From: Krasilnikovia cinnamomea
GTDB lineage: Bacteria; Actinomycetota; Actinomycetes; Mycobacteriales; Micromonosporaceae
Direction: 5' to 3'
DNA: 64,000 nt
Assembly: GCF_004217545.1 (NCBI RefSeq)
Contig: NZ_SHKY01000001.1
Coordinates: 4,774,001 to 4,838,000, forward strand
In this document: positions 1-9,178 of the stretch, in pieces
How positions within the stretch are numbered: the stretch's first letter is position 1
How the letters are laid out: each line of letters starts with the position of its first letter
Translations under genes and position numbers: made by a program
The notes under the pieces: model-generated
What the model saw: only the letters and a program-made list of their open reading frames with translations
What the model was told of the DNA's origin: nothing
Databases searched by the model: none

Positions 1-573
<573 letters not shown>

Positions 574-708
574 CCCATAAATTTGGTGCTCAACGCGTCC
601 ACTGTGTGATATCTCAGCAAACAACCACCCCCCACACACCCCACCCACCTAGACCACACAGTCTGGTGGGCGGGTGGAAGATGATGAGGGGCTTGGTGGC
701 TGGTAGTT

Positions 709-826
709 GTGCCGGTGGTCATAGCGGAGGGGAAACGCCCGGTCTCATTCCGAACCCGGAAGCTAAGCCCTCCAGCGCCGATGGTACTGCACCCGGGAGG
801 GTGTGGGAGAGTAGGACGCCGCCGGA
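709..826 (+). rRNA. rrf: 5S ribosomal RNA
   Basis: The conserved 5S core CCGAACCCGGAAGCTAAGC (around 750-768) is present, as is the closing stem between GTGCCGGTGG and CGCCGCCGG. The order 23S-5S on the same strand is the usual end of a bacterial rRNA operon. Boundaries are estimated from typical actinobacterial 5S genes and may be off by 1-3 nt. Confidence 0.95.
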
Positions 827-838
827 CTCAAACATGAT

Positions 839-869
839 GAGGGCCGCCCCCACCCCGGGGGCGGCCCTC
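839..869 (+). terminator. rRNA operon terminator hairpin
   Basis: A perfect 13-bp stem (gagggccgccccc / gggggcggccctc) with a 5-nt loop starts 12 nt after 5S. There is no long T-run, as is usual for actinomycete terminators. It should end the rRNA operon. Confidence 0.85.
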
Positions 870-897
870 ACTGCATGCTGACCAGACACCACCCCAC

Positions 898-1006
898 ACC
901 AGGCCAGGCCAGACAAGCCATACCAGGCCAGGCCAGACAAGCCATACCAGGCCAGGCCAGACAAGCCATACCAGGCCAGGCCAGGCAAGCCATACCAGGC
1001 CAGGCA
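898..1006. repeat. 24-bp tandem repeat array
   Basis: About 4.5 copies of a 24-bp unit beginning accaggccaggccaga follow the rRNA terminator. Copies are identical except for one or two changes in the fourth. There are no spacers, so it is not a CRISPR array. The rest of 870-1226 holds no convincing gene. Confidence 0.9.
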
Positions 1007-1226
1007 CGATCACGACTGTGTGTGCGCTGCCCCGGCCAGGGGCGGCCCTTTCTGCTATATACGGCCCGAGACTTGGTGCATTGCGGGGCCGCCCGGACCG
1101 GAGGCGGCACCCGCCTGCTATGGGGCCTGAGATCTGGGTGCCGCGAATTGCGGTCCCATCATCAATCCGCGCCCGCCGGCGGCGCCGCTATTTCGCCCCA
1201 TTCGCAGGCCACTGCTCGCTGGTTGG

Positions 1227-2171
1227 TCAGTGGCGTGTTTCGGCGGCTTCGCGAATGGCGAGGATGAGGTCCGCTGCCTCGTTCTCGGACCGCCGGGGGA
1301 ACAGGGCCAGTGCCACGCTGCCGTGATCCGCCCAGCCGCAGACGGCCATGTCACCGTCGTCCGTGGCGGTCCGGCCACACCTTGCCGTGCCGCCCAGTTG
1401 GCCCGCCGCCACGTCGTGCACGTGAGTCACGGCGCCCTGGTCGTCCGAGACCATTCCGAACGCCTTCTCCAGGGCGTCCCCGGGCTGCCAGATCAAGCCA
1501 TCCCCGCCGACGAAGAGAATCCCGCGTCCCCCGTGGTCGTAGTACGCGGCGGCGACGGTGTGGTCGAGGTCCACTTCGGCGGCCAGCGCGGTCTGCAGGA
1601 AGTCGGCGGTGTTCCGCCCGTCCTCGGTGTCGTCCGGCCGAAGTCCAGCCACCAACGGTGGAGCGGTGACCGTGGCGTCCTTCTGCATGGCGATCGGCCA
1701 GGCCGTGACGCCGGCAGCCCCCACGGCGGCCACCCCCACGGCCAGGAGAGCGGTCAACGCGATCCTCCGGGCACGCGATCGCGGCCTCGGCGAGCCGGGT
1801 TCACCGGACGGCGTCTGGCTGGACGGCGTCTGGCTGGACGGCGTCTGGCTGGACGGCGCCTGGCCGGACGGCGACTCATGGCTGAGGCTGGACGGCGCCT
1901 TGCCACTGGGACAAGGCGCCGTATCGGTCCGCTCGATGTGTTGCGCCTCGTCATCGACGACGGCTTCGGAGAACTGGCCGGGCGTTCGTGGAGCGGGGAT
2001 GACTCCAGACCCCTGTGCTGTGGAAACCCCTGTGACGGGCGGTGACGGCGGGGCCGCCGTTCCCTCCGGGGCTGCGGTCTGCTCGGCGGCCGAGCCCGCG
2101 ACGTTTGCCAACGGCCCGGTGGGCGCCGGGGCTGGCGTACCGGGGGTGGGGGCGGGGTCGCGTTCGGGCAT
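1227..2171 (-). CDS. Pro/Ser-rich single-pass membrane protein with C-terminal CGWADHGS domain
   Basis: Function unknown. The 314-aa protein has a long Pro/Thr/Ala-rich N-terminal half (residues 1-130) that includes a short tandem repeat SSQTP, then a basic stretch (RPRSRARR). One membrane helix follows (RIALTALLAVGVAAVGAAG, about 137-155), then an extracytoplasmic domain of about 150 residues. The C-terminus holds ARCGR...VCGWADHGS, two cysteines that could form a disulfide. The same C-terminal motif occurs in the protein at 18784-20403 (VCGWADHGS), so the two are paralogues. The start is supported by TAAGCT six nt upstream of ATG, the spacing of a leaderless transcript. It is divergent from valS with 77 bp between them. 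Confidence 0.75.
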   Translation of the reverse strand: MPERDPAPTPGTPAPAPTGPLANVAGSAAEQTAAPEGTAAPPSPPVTGVSTAQGSGVIPAPRTPGQFSEAVVDDEAQHIERTDTAPCPSGKAPSSLSHESPSGQAPSSQTPSSQTPSSQTPSGEPGSPRPRSRARRIALTALLAVGVAAVGAAGVTAWPIAMQKDATVTAPPLVAGLRPDDTEDGRNTADFLQTALAAEVDLDHTVAAAYYDHGGRGILFVGGDGLIWQPGDALEKAFGMVSDDQGAVTHVHDVAAGQLGGTARCGRTATDDGDMAVCGWADHGSVALALFPRRSENEAADLILAIREAAETRH

Positions 2172-2177
2172 TGCGCG

Positions 2178-2183
2178 AGCTTA
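2178..2183 (-). promoter_or_regulatory. -10 box of leaderless promoter
   Basis: TAAGCT on the minus strand ends exactly 6 nt before the ATG at 2171, so the transcript would start at or next to the start codon. No Shine-Dalgarno sequence is present. Confidence 0.5.
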
Positions 2184-2236
2184 CAGGCCTAAGCGCTGGG
2201 CGGCGGTGCGAGCGCACGTCGCCAGGGCGCCCTCCG

Positions 2237-2242
2237 TAGAAT
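2237..2242 (+). promoter_or_regulatory. -10 box of leaderless valS promoter
   Basis: TAGAAT lies 6 nt upstream of the valS GTG, and no Shine-Dalgarno sequence intervenes. This is the spacing of leaderless actinobacterial promoters. No clear -35 box was seen. Confidence 0.55.
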
Positions 2243-2248
2243 TGTCGG

Positions 2249-4888
2249 GTGACCGATGCAGCGCAGACCCGTACCCCTGACAGCCGTCCGACCGGGGGCC
2301 TTTCGGCCCAGTACCAGCCCGGTGAGGTAGAGCAGCGGCGGTACGAGCGATGGGTAGCGGGTGGTTACTTCGCGGCGGATCCGGCCAGTGACAAGCCGCC
2401 GTTCTCGATCGTCATCCCACCACCCAACGTGACCGGGTCCCTGCACGTCGGTCACGCGCTGGATCACACAATCCAGGACACTCTGTCGCGGTTGAAGCGG
2501 ATGCAGGGTTACGAGGTGCTCTGGCTGCCCGGCATGGATCACGCCGGTATCGCCACGCAGAACGTCGTCGAACGTCAGCTGGCCACCGAGCAGCTCTCCC
2601 GTCATGACCTGGGCCGGGAGGAGTTCGTCGAGCGCGTCTGGCAGTGGAAAGCGGAGTCCGGTGGGGCGATTCTCGGACAGATGCGCCGCCTGGGCGATTC
2701 CGTGGACTGGACGCGGGAGCGCTTCACGATGGATGAGGGGCTGTCCCGGGCCGTACAGACGATCTTCAAGCGGTTGTTCGACGACAAGCTGATCTATCGC
2801 GCGGAGCGGATCATCAACTGGTGTCCCCGCTGTCTCACCGCGCTCAGCGACATCGAGGTGGAGCACACCGACGATGACGGCGAGCTGGTCTCCATCCGCT
2901 ACGGCGACGGCGACGATGCCATCGTCGTCGCGACCACCCGCGCCGAGACGATGCTGGGGGACACCGCGGTCGCGGTGCACCCGGACGACGAACGGTACAA
3001 GCATCTCGTCGGCACCGAGGTCGAGCTGCCGCTGACCGGCCGGCGGATCCCGATCGTGGCCGACGACCACGTGGATCCGGCCTTCGGTACGGGCGCGGTG
3101 AAGGTGACCCCGGCGCACGACCCGAACGACTTCGAGATCGGTCAGCGGCACGATCTGCCCAGTCTGACCATCATGGACGAACGCGCCGTGGTCACCGTTG
3201 CGGGGCCGTTCGAGGGCCTGGACCGGTACGAGGCCCGGCCCGCCATCGTGGCGGCCCTCCGCGAGGATGGCCGCATCGTCGCGGAGAAGCGGCCGTACGT
3301 GCATTCGGTGGGGCACTGCTCGCGGTGCAAGACCACGGTCGAGCCGCGGCTGTCGCTGCAATGGTTCGTGCACACCGGGCCACTCGCCAAGGCAGCGGGG
3401 GACGCGGTGCGCGACGGGCGGGTCGCGATCGAACCGGTCGAGTTGGCGAAGCGGTACTTCGCCTGGGTCGACAACATGCATGACTGGTGCATCTCCCGCC
3501 AGCTGTGGTGGGGACACCGGATCCCGGTCTGGTACGGACCGGACGGTGAGGTCGTCTGCGTCGGGCCGGACGAGCAGCCGCCGTCGGGTGAGGGTTGGCG
3601 CCAGGACGAGGACGTGCTCGACACCTGGTTCTCCTCGGCGCTGTGGCCGTTCTCCACCATGGGCTGGCCGGAGCAGACCGCCGAGCTGGCGAAGTTCTAC
3701 CCGACCAGCGTGCTGGTCACGGGCTACGACATCCTGTTCTTCTGGGTCGCCCGGATGATGATGTTCGGCCTGTACGCGATGGGCGGACGCCAGCCGTTCG
3801 ACGTGGTCGCGCTGCACGGCATGGTGCGCGACGGGCACGGCAAGAAGATGTCGAAGTCGTTCGGCAATGTGGTCGACCCGCTGGACTGGATCGACCGGTA
3901 CGGGGCGGACGCGACCCGGTTCACCCTCGCCCGGGGCGCCAATCCCGGCTCGGACGTGCCGATCAGCGAGGAGTGGTGCCAGGGCTCGCGCAACTTCTGC
4001 AACAAGCTGTGGAACGCCACCCGGTTCGCGCTGATGAACGGGGCGACCGTCGAGGGTGACCTGCCGCCCGCCGCGGAACTGTCCACGGTCGACCGGTGGA
4101 TCCTGTCGCGGCTTCAGCACGTCGTGGCGGAGGTGGACGAGCTGTTCGCCGCGTACGAGTTCGCGAAGGTGTGCGACACCCTCTACCACTTCGCGTGGGA
4201 CGACGTGTGCGACTGGTACGTGGAGCTGAGCAAGCCGGTGCTCGCCGGGGACGGCGTCGACGGGCAGCGGAGCAGGCGGGTGCTCGGGCACGTGCTCGAC
4301 CAGCTGCTGCGGTTGCTGCACCCGGTGATCCCGTTCGTCACCGAGGAGCTGTGGACGGTGCTGACGGGCGGGGACACCGTCATGCGTGCCGCCTGGCCGG
4401 TGGTCGACCGTACCCGGATCGATGATGCCGCCGAGGAGGAGTTGGCCGCGCTGCAGAAGGTGGTCACCGAGGTCCGGCGGTTCCGCTCGGACCAGGGACT
4501 GCGGCCCGGGCAGCGGGTCACCGCCGCCCTGACCGGGCTCGGCAACGTCGGCATCGACGTGCACGAGTCGCTGATCCGTTCGCTGGCCCGGCTCGACAGC
4601 CCCGGCGCGGACTTCGCTGCCACGGCGACCCTCGCGGTCACCGGCGGGATCACGGTCGACCTGGACACGCGCGGCACCATCGATGTGGCGGCGGAACGGG
4701 CCCGGCTGGAGAAGGACCGCGCCGCCGCCGAGAAGGAGGCCGCGCAGTGCCGGGCCAAGCTCGGTAACGAGGCCTTCGTCGGCAAGGCCCCGGAGCAGGT
4801 GGTCGCGAAGATCAAGGACCGGCTGGCCACAGCGGAGGCCGACCTGACCCGGATCGCCGCAGCCCTGACCGCCCTGCCCTCCGCATGA
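2249..4888 (+). CDS. valS: valine--tRNA ligase
   Basis: Cytoplasmic class I aminoacyl-tRNA synthetase that charges tRNA-Val. The 879-aa length fits bacterial ValRS. The HIGH-type motif PPPNVTGSLHVGHALDHT is near residues 52-69 and KKMSKSFGN is near 531-539. Between them lies the CP1 editing domain, including TTRAETMLGDTAVAVHP. The C-terminus (about 810-870) is the charged coiled-coil arm typical of ValRS (ARLEKDRAAAEKEAAQCRAK). The GTG start gives MTDAAQTRT and is placed by the TAGAAT box 6 nt upstream. The stop codon overlaps the first unit of a 57-bp repeat array (ATGA at 4885). Confidence 0.97.
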   Translation: MTDAAQTRTPDSRPTGGLSAQYQPGEVEQRRYERWVAGGYFAADPASDKPPFSIVIPPPNVTGSLHVGHALDHTIQDTLSRLKRMQGYEVLWLPGMDHAGIATQNVVERQLATEQLSRHDLGREEFVERVWQWKAESGGAILGQMRRLGDSVDWTRERFTMDEGLSRAVQTIFKRLFDDKLIYRAERIINWCPRCLTALSDIEVEHTDDDGELVSIRYGDGDDAIVVATTRAETMLGDTAVAVHPDDERYKHLVGTEVELPLTGRRIPIVADDHVDPAFGTGAVKVTPAHDPNDFEIGQRHDLPSLTIMDERAVVTVAGPFEGLDRYEARPAIVAALREDGRIVAEKRPYVHSVGHCSRCKTTVEPRLSLQWFVHTGPLAKAAGDAVRDGRVAIEPVELAKRYFAWVDNMHDWCISRQLWWGHRIPVWYGPDGEVVCVGPDEQPPSGEGWRQDEDVLDTWFSSALWPFSTMGWPEQTAELAKFYPTSVLVTGYDILFFWVARMMMFGLYAMGGRQPFDVVALHGMVRDGHGKKMSKSFGNVVDPLDWIDRYGADATRFTLARGANPGSDVPISEEWCQGSRNFCNKLWNATRFALMNGATVEGDLPPAAELSTVDRWILSRLQHVVAEVDELFAAYEFAKVCDTLYHFAWDDVCDWYVELSKPVLAGDGVDGQRSRRVLGHVLDQLLRLLHPVIPFVTEELWTVLTGGDTVMRAAWPVVDRTRIDDAAEEELAALQKVVTEVRRFRSDQGLRPGQRVTAALTGLGNVGIDVHESLIRSLARLDSPGADFAATATLAVTGGITVDLDTRGTIDVAAERARLEKDRAAAEKEAAQCRAKLGNEAFVGKAPEQVVAKIKDRLATAEADLTRIAAALTALPSA

Positions 4889-5039
4889 GCGAGTGCACCG
4901 AGCGCAGCGAGGGCCGCGAGCGCATGCCCAGTCGGCTCCGCATGAGCGAGTGCACCGAGCGCAGCGAGGGCCGCGAGCGCATGCCCAGTCGGCTCAGCAT
5001 GAGCGAGTGCACCGAGCGCAGCGAGGGCCGCGAGCGCAG
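4885..5039 (+). repeat. 57-bp tandem repeat, 2.7 copies
   Basis: Units start at 4885, 4942 and 4999, each with ATGAGCGAGTGCACCGAGCG; the third is cut short after about 41 bp. The unit is 19 codons, so one reading frame stays open from the ATGA overlapping the valS stop to 5070 (61 aa, repeating MSECTERSEGRERMPSRL). That frame also overlaps the folC start. I regard it as a repeat family rather than a proven gene. A degenerate relative (ATGAGCGAACGAAGCGGGCG) lies at 20891, also right at an ORF end. Confidence 0.85.
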
Positions 5040-5056
5040 GCGGAAGGCAGGCCAGC

Positions 5057-6382
5057 ATGAGCAGGTATGACGAGGTGGGGGCCGCGCTGGAGCAGCGCGG
5101 CTTCACCCGGATGGACTTCGATCTGCAGAAGATCCGCGACCTGATGGATGTGCTGGGCAGCCCGCAGCGGGCGTACCCGGCGATCCACCTCACGGGTACG
5201 AACGGCAAGACCAGTACGGCCCGGATGATCGACGCGCTGCTGCGGGCGCACGGTCTGCACACCGGCCGGTACACCAGCCCACACCTGGAGACCGTCCGGG
5301 AGCGGATCAGTCTGGACGGCGAGCCGATCTCCGAGGACCGGCTGGTGGCCACGTACGAGGAGGTGGCGCCGCTGGCCGCGCTCGTGGACGCGCGGGTGGC
5401 GGAGCCGCTTACCTACTTCGACATGACCACGGCCATGGCGTACGCGGCGTTCGCGGACGCACCCGTGGACATCGCGGTCGTCGAGGTCGGGCTGGGCGGC
5501 GCCGAGGACGCCACGAACGTCATCGAGGCGGGGGTATGCGTGATCACCCCGATCGGCCTGGATCACACCGAGTGGCTCGGCGACACCATCGAGGACATCG
5601 CCTGGGCCAAGGCCGGGATCATCCACGCCGGTGCCACCGTCGTCAGTGCGGCGCAGACCGAGGAGGCCATGCGTCCGCTGCTGGAGCACTGCGCCCAGGT
5701 CGGCGCGACCATCGCCCGGGAGGGATCCGAGTTCGGCGTCATGCGCCGCAGCATCGCGGTCGGCGGGCAGGTGCTCAGCCTGCAGGGCCTGGGTGGCGTG
5801 TACGAGGACGTGTTCCTGCCGTTGCACGGGGCGCACCAGGCGCAGAACGCCGCGGTGGCGCTGGCCGCCGTCGAAGCGTTCCTGGGGGCCGGCGCGCACA
5901 AACAATTGGACCCCGACCTGGTCCGGGAGGGTTTCGCCGGGGTCGACTCGCCGGGCCGCCTCGAACGGGTGCGCAGCGCGCCGGCGATCCTGCTCGACGG
6001 GGCGCACAACCCGCACGGCATGGCCGCCACGGTGAGCGCCCTCGAGGAGGAATTCGCGTTCCGGCGGCTCGTCGCGGTGGTGGCCGTGCTGGCCGACAAG
6101 GACGTCTCGGGGCTGCTGGATCTGCTGGAGCCGGTCGCCGACCGGATCGTGGTCACCCGCAACAGTTCGGCGCGCGCCATGCCGGTCGAGGAGCTGGCGC
6201 AGCAGGCCACCACGGTCTTCGGCGAGGAACGGGTCACGGTCGCGCAGACCATGCCCGACGCCATCGAGGAGGCGGTCGTGCTGGCCGAGGCGGACCTGGA
6301 CGGTGAGCTGAGCGGTGTGGGCGTCCTGATCACCGGCTCGATCGTGACGGTCGCCGACGCGCGGAAGCTGCTCAAGCGGTGA
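5057..6382 (+). CDS. folC: bifunctional folylpolyglutamate synthase/dihydrofolate synthase
   Basis: Adds glutamate to dihydropteroate and to tetrahydrofolates in the cytoplasm, the last step of folate synthesis and retention. The 441-aa protein has the Mur-ligase-family P-loop HLTGTNGKTSTARM near residues 50-63, the FolC signature GRYTSPHLETVRERI near 73-87, and LLDGAHNPHG near 312-321, which begins the C-terminal domain. The ATG at 5057 follows a weak GGAAG. valS-folC adjacency is conserved in actinobacteria (Rv2448c-Rv2447c in M. tuberculosis). Its stop overlaps the next gene by 4 bp (GTGA). Confidence 0.96.
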   Translation: MSRYDEVGAALEQRGFTRMDFDLQKIRDLMDVLGSPQRAYPAIHLTGTNGKTSTARMIDALLRAHGLHTGRYTSPHLETVRERISLDGEPISEDRLVATYEEVAPLAALVDARVAEPLTYFDMTTAMAYAAFADAPVDIAVVEVGLGGAEDATNVIEAGVCVITPIGLDHTEWLGDTIEDIAWAKAGIIHAGATVVSAAQTEEAMRPLLEHCAQVGATIAREGSEFGVMRRSIAVGGQVLSLQGLGGVYEDVFLPLHGAHQAQNAAVALAAVEAFLGAGAHKQLDPDLVREGFAGVDSPGRLERVRSAPAILLDGAHNPHGMAATVSALEEEFAFRRLVAVVAVLADKDVSGLLDLLEPVADRIVVTRNSSARAMPVEELAQQATTVFGEERVTVAQTMPDAIEEAVVLAEADLDGELSGVGVLITGSIVTVADARKLLKR

Positions 6383-6804
6383 CCTCTTCACCACCGACCG
6401 GGGATGACGCGGCCGCAGACACGTCGTCGAACCCGGCGGACTCCCCGAGCGCCGAGGGCGCGCCGCGGGCGTCGGGGCTGCGCAACCCGCAGGCGGCCGT
6501 GCGGGGGCTGGGCGCGGGCACGCTCGCGTTGGAGGCGGTCGTGCTGCTGCTGGCCATCCAGCCGATCCGGGTGCTGGGCGGCCACCTCAGCGGGTGGGGT
6601 GTCGGTGCGGTCGTCGCCCTGGCGGTGGCCTGCGTGGTGGTCGCGGGCAGCATGCGGCGCCGGTGGGCCTGGCATGCCGGTACCGCGATCCAGGTGTTGC
6701 TGGTGGCGTGCGGTCTGCTGCACTGGTCGCTGGCGGTGCTCGGGCTGATCTTCGGCGCGGCCTGGGCGTACGCGACGTACGTGCGCCGCACGATCCTGGG
6801 CTGA
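6379..6804 (+). CDS. DUF4233 family membrane protein
   Basis: Small integral membrane protein of 141 aa, function unknown. After a ~40-residue polar N-terminus there are about four hydrophobic segments (ALEAVVLLLAIQPIRVLG, VGAVVALAVACVVVAGS, AGTAIQVLLVACGLLHW, SLAVLGLIFGAAWAYATY). It starts at GTG within the folC stop (GTGA), so it is probably translationally coupled. It corresponds by position and type to M. tuberculosis Rv2446c, always beside folC. It converges on the next gene with only 6 bp between stops. Confidence 0.9.
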   Translation: MTSSPPTGDDAAADTSSNPADSPSAEGAPRASGLRNPQAAVRGLGAGTLALEAVVLLLAIQPIRVLGGHLSGWGVGAVVALAVACVVVAGSMRRRWAWHAGTAIQVLLVACGLLHWSLAVLGLIFGAAWAYATYVRRTILG

Positions 6805-6810
6805 GCGTCC

Positions 6811-8613
6811 TCAGCCGATCGCCCGCCACTGGGTGATGGCGATGTTGTGGTCGTCCGGGTCGTGGAACGACGCCGCCCACAGCTCCAGCCGGTCACCGCG
6901 GTTCACCGGGCGGGGCGCGTGCACGAACGTGATGCCCTTGCGCTTCAGCTCCGCGTACACGGCCTCGACGTCGCCGACCTCCAGGTTGAGATGGATGAGG
7001 CGGCCTGCGGTGGCGGACAGGTCGTGCACCGAGCGCAGGACGAGGCGGGTGTCACCGGAGGCGAGCACCGCGCTGCCGTCGCCGCTGTCGATCTGGAAGA
7101 AGCCGAGGACGTCGCGGTAGAACGCGATCGAGCGTGCGAGGTCCGTGACGAGGACGGTGATCCCGACGCCGTGGATCGCGGCGGCCGTGCCGGGGCGGGC
7201 ACTGGGGTACGCGGTGATCAGCTCGTCGGCTCGCTCATCGGGTTCGTACCCGCCGTCGAGGTCCGTCCAGGGGCGGCCGGTGGGGGGCTGCGGTGGGTCG
7301 GCCATCGGGGGCCGGGGCTGGTCGGCCGACCGGGGCTGCGGTACCACCGGAGCGGCCGGCCCGGCGGGTTCGTCGGCCGGGGCTGGCGGTGCAGGCGCGG
7401 GCGGGGCTGGCGCGGCGCCGTCGAGCGGGATGTCGATCTCGCAGTCGTGGGCGAGGTCGGGTTCGGCCTCGTCGGCAGTGCCGGGACCGGCCGGGGAACG
7501 CCGGTCCTCCGGCGGCGCGGGGTCGGTCAGCTGCTCGGGGGAGACGCGCTGCTCCGGCGCGGGTGCGGCGCTCGTCGGCGACGCCGCGGCCCCGGGGGTG
7601 GCCGACATCGGTGGCGGTTCCGGTGCAGGGGTGCCGGTCGCCGGGGATGGTTCCGCGGCGTCAGTCGTCGGCGACGGTTCCGGGGTGTCAGTCGTCGGTT
7701 CACCGGTAGGGGTCGTCGGCGACGGTGCACCGGTAATGCTCGTGGGCGACGATACCGGCGCGGTGGGTGTACCCGTGCCGGGATCCAGCGTCGCGGTCGC
7801 CACGCGTGGGCGGGGACTCGGGCGGGAGCCGTTGGGCCGTGGCCCGGCGGGGCCACTCGGACCGGCGGTCGCCTCCGGTGCGGTCTCCTCGTGCAGTTGG
7901 TCATCGCGGCCGTGGTCGTCGTCGGGGTCGACCAGTTGACCTTCGAGGATCATCGGGCCGCCGGGCGCGTCGCGCACGATCACGGTGCCCGCCGGTTCCT
8001 GCGCCTGCTGGCCGGAGCGGGGGGCGGGTGGCGGGGGCGGCTCGTCGGGGCTGAGGAGCCAGGTGCGTTCGCGGGTGGCCCACGGTGGGGGCTCCGGCTC
8101 CCCGAGCAGATCGTCGTCGGACGGCTCATCCAGCGGGTCATGGCTGGGCGCGGGGGCATTCAGCACCGTGGCGTCGGCTCGCGACGGCGCGTCCTCCCAG
8201 GTGATCCGTACCCGGCGCATGTCGTCGACGTCCACCGTCACGGGCAGGGTGTCACCCGGGACGGGCCACTTGTCGACCGGGACGCGGGGGTCCCGGATGA
8301 CCACCTCGGAGATCGGCAGGCCCGGGGCGATGACGACGACCTGCAACTCGGCGCGGCCGTACACGGATGAGGAGGGTGGTTCCGAGACGGCCTTGACCTG
8401 GGCGGTGCCGCTCACCCACGCGCGGGCGCCGCGGCGCACGACGTTGACCATGGCCAGGGCGATCGCGAGGGCCAGCAGGGACACGCCGAGGGCGACGATC
8501 GACCAGCTCGACAGGCCGAGCCCGAACAGCAGGACGAAGACGGCGATGGTGCCGAGCACCGCGGCCAGCAGCTTGCGGGCCGGGGCGATGGGGCGGCCGT
8601 TCTGGTTCGCCAC
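6811..8613 (-). CDS. membrane protein with Pro-rich linker fused to a C-terminal VOC (glyoxalase-fold) domain
   Basis: The 600-aa protein joins unlike parts. Residues ~10-62 form two membrane helices (LLAAVLGTIAVFVLLFGLGL and IVALGVSLLALAIALAMVNV). Next is a ~100-residue globular part that repeats 'PV.KWPVPGDTLPVTVDV'-like features, then ~250 residues of Pro/Ala/Thr/Ser-rich low complexity. The last ~120 residues are a VOC-superfamily domain (GVGITVLVTDLARSIAFYRD ... LNLEVGDVEAVY ... HDPDDHNIAITQW). The usual C-terminal metal-binding Glu after DPDGN is not evident, so catalysis is doubtful. The start is GTG at 8613, preceded by GGGAGG; an upstream extension would run into ndk. Its N-terminus faces ndk divergently. 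Function unknown. Confidence 0.8.
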   Translation of the reverse strand: MANQNGRPIAPARKLLAAVLGTIAVFVLLFGLGLSSWSIVALGVSLLALAIALAMVNVVRRGARAWVSGTAQVKAVSEPPSSSVYGRAELQVVVIAPGLPISEVVIRDPRVPVDKWPVPGDTLPVTVDVDDMRRVRITWEDAPSRADATVLNAPAPSHDPLDEPSDDDLLGEPEPPPWATRERTWLLSPDEPPPPPAPRSGQQAQEPAGTVIVRDAPGGPMILEGQLVDPDDDHGRDDQLHEETAPEATAGPSGPAGPRPNGSRPSPRPRVATATLDPGTGTPTAPVSSPTSITGAPSPTTPTGEPTTDTPEPSPTTDAAEPSPATGTPAPEPPPMSATPGAAASPTSAAPAPEQRVSPEQLTDPAPPEDRRSPAGPGTADEAEPDLAHDCEIDIPLDGAAPAPPAPAPPAPADEPAGPAAPVVPQPRSADQPRPPMADPPQPPTGRPWTDLDGGYEPDERADELITAYPSARPGTAAAIHGVGITVLVTDLARSIAFYRDVLGFFQIDSGDGSAVLASGDTRLVLRSVHDLSATAGRLIHLNLEVGDVEAVYAELKRKGITFVHAPRPVNRGDRLELWAASFHDPDDHNIAITQWRAIG

Positions 8614-8758
8614 TGTGGACCTCCCGAGTAGTACCGCAAGGCTAGGCCGCCGCGACGCTATCGGGAAAGTCGGCTTTGTGGGCGGTGGCCGCTCGCGGCG
8701 CCACCGGTACCGATAGGCTGACCCCGGCATGCCGTCTCGCCCCGACCAGGAGGAATCC

Positions 8759-9178
8759 GTGTCCACCAGCGCTGCCGAGCGCTCGCTCGTGCTCATCAAG
8801 CCGGACGCCGTGCGGCGCGGCCTCGTCGGCGAGATCCTCGGCCGCTTCGAGCGCAAGGGGCTCGTGATCGAGGAGATGGTGCTGCGCACCATGGACGCGG
8901 AACTTGCCGATCAGCACTACGCCGAGCACGTGGACAAGGCGTTCTATCCCCCGCTGAAGGACTTCATGACCGGCGGGCCGCTGGTCGCCGTCGTCATCAG
9001 CGGCGACGAGGCGATCGACGTCGTGCGCGCGATGATCGGCGCCACGGACGGGCGCAAGGCCGCCGCGGGGACGCTGCGCGGCGACCTGTCGCTGTCGAAC
9101 CGGGAGAATCTGGTGCACGCGTCCGACTCGCCCGACAGCGCCAAGCGTGAGCTGGCGCTGTGGTTCCCGCACCTTTAG
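8759..9178 (+). CDS. ndk: nucleoside diphosphate kinase
   Basis: Transfers the gamma-phosphate between nucleoside triphosphates and diphosphates through a phosphohistidine. The 139-aa length is typical. It shows LVLIKPDAVRRG near residues 10-21, the RxMxGxT-like stretch ARAMIGATDGRKA, and the catalytic motif NLVHASDSPDSAKRE with the active-site His near 116. The start is GTG at 8759, five nt after a perfect AGGAGG; an upstream ATG (8729) lacks this. A TAGGCT box near 8715 may be its -10. In M. tuberculosis ndkA sits next to rne; here about 30 kb separates them. Confidence 0.97.
   Translation: MSTSAAERSLVLIKPDAVRRGLVGEILGRFERKGLVIEEMVLRTMDAELADQHYAEHVDKAFYPPLKDFMTGGPLVAVVISGDEAIDVVRAMIGATDGRKAAAGTLRGDLSLSNRENLVHASDSPDSAKRELALWFPHL

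Noticed and set aside
898..1006. Tandem array considered as a CRISPR
   Set aside because: The units are contiguous without unique spacers and there are no cas genes.
2189..4564. 791-codon open frame antisense to valS
   Set aside because: Composition is that of a GC-rich shadow frame (many Arg, His, Pro, Gly, Val). The plus strand carries an unmistakable ValRS with all motifs.
4885..5070. 61-codon ORF between valS and folC called as a gene
   Set aside because: It is made almost only of the 57-bp repeat, which alone explains the open frame. It is kept as a repeat and raised as a finding.
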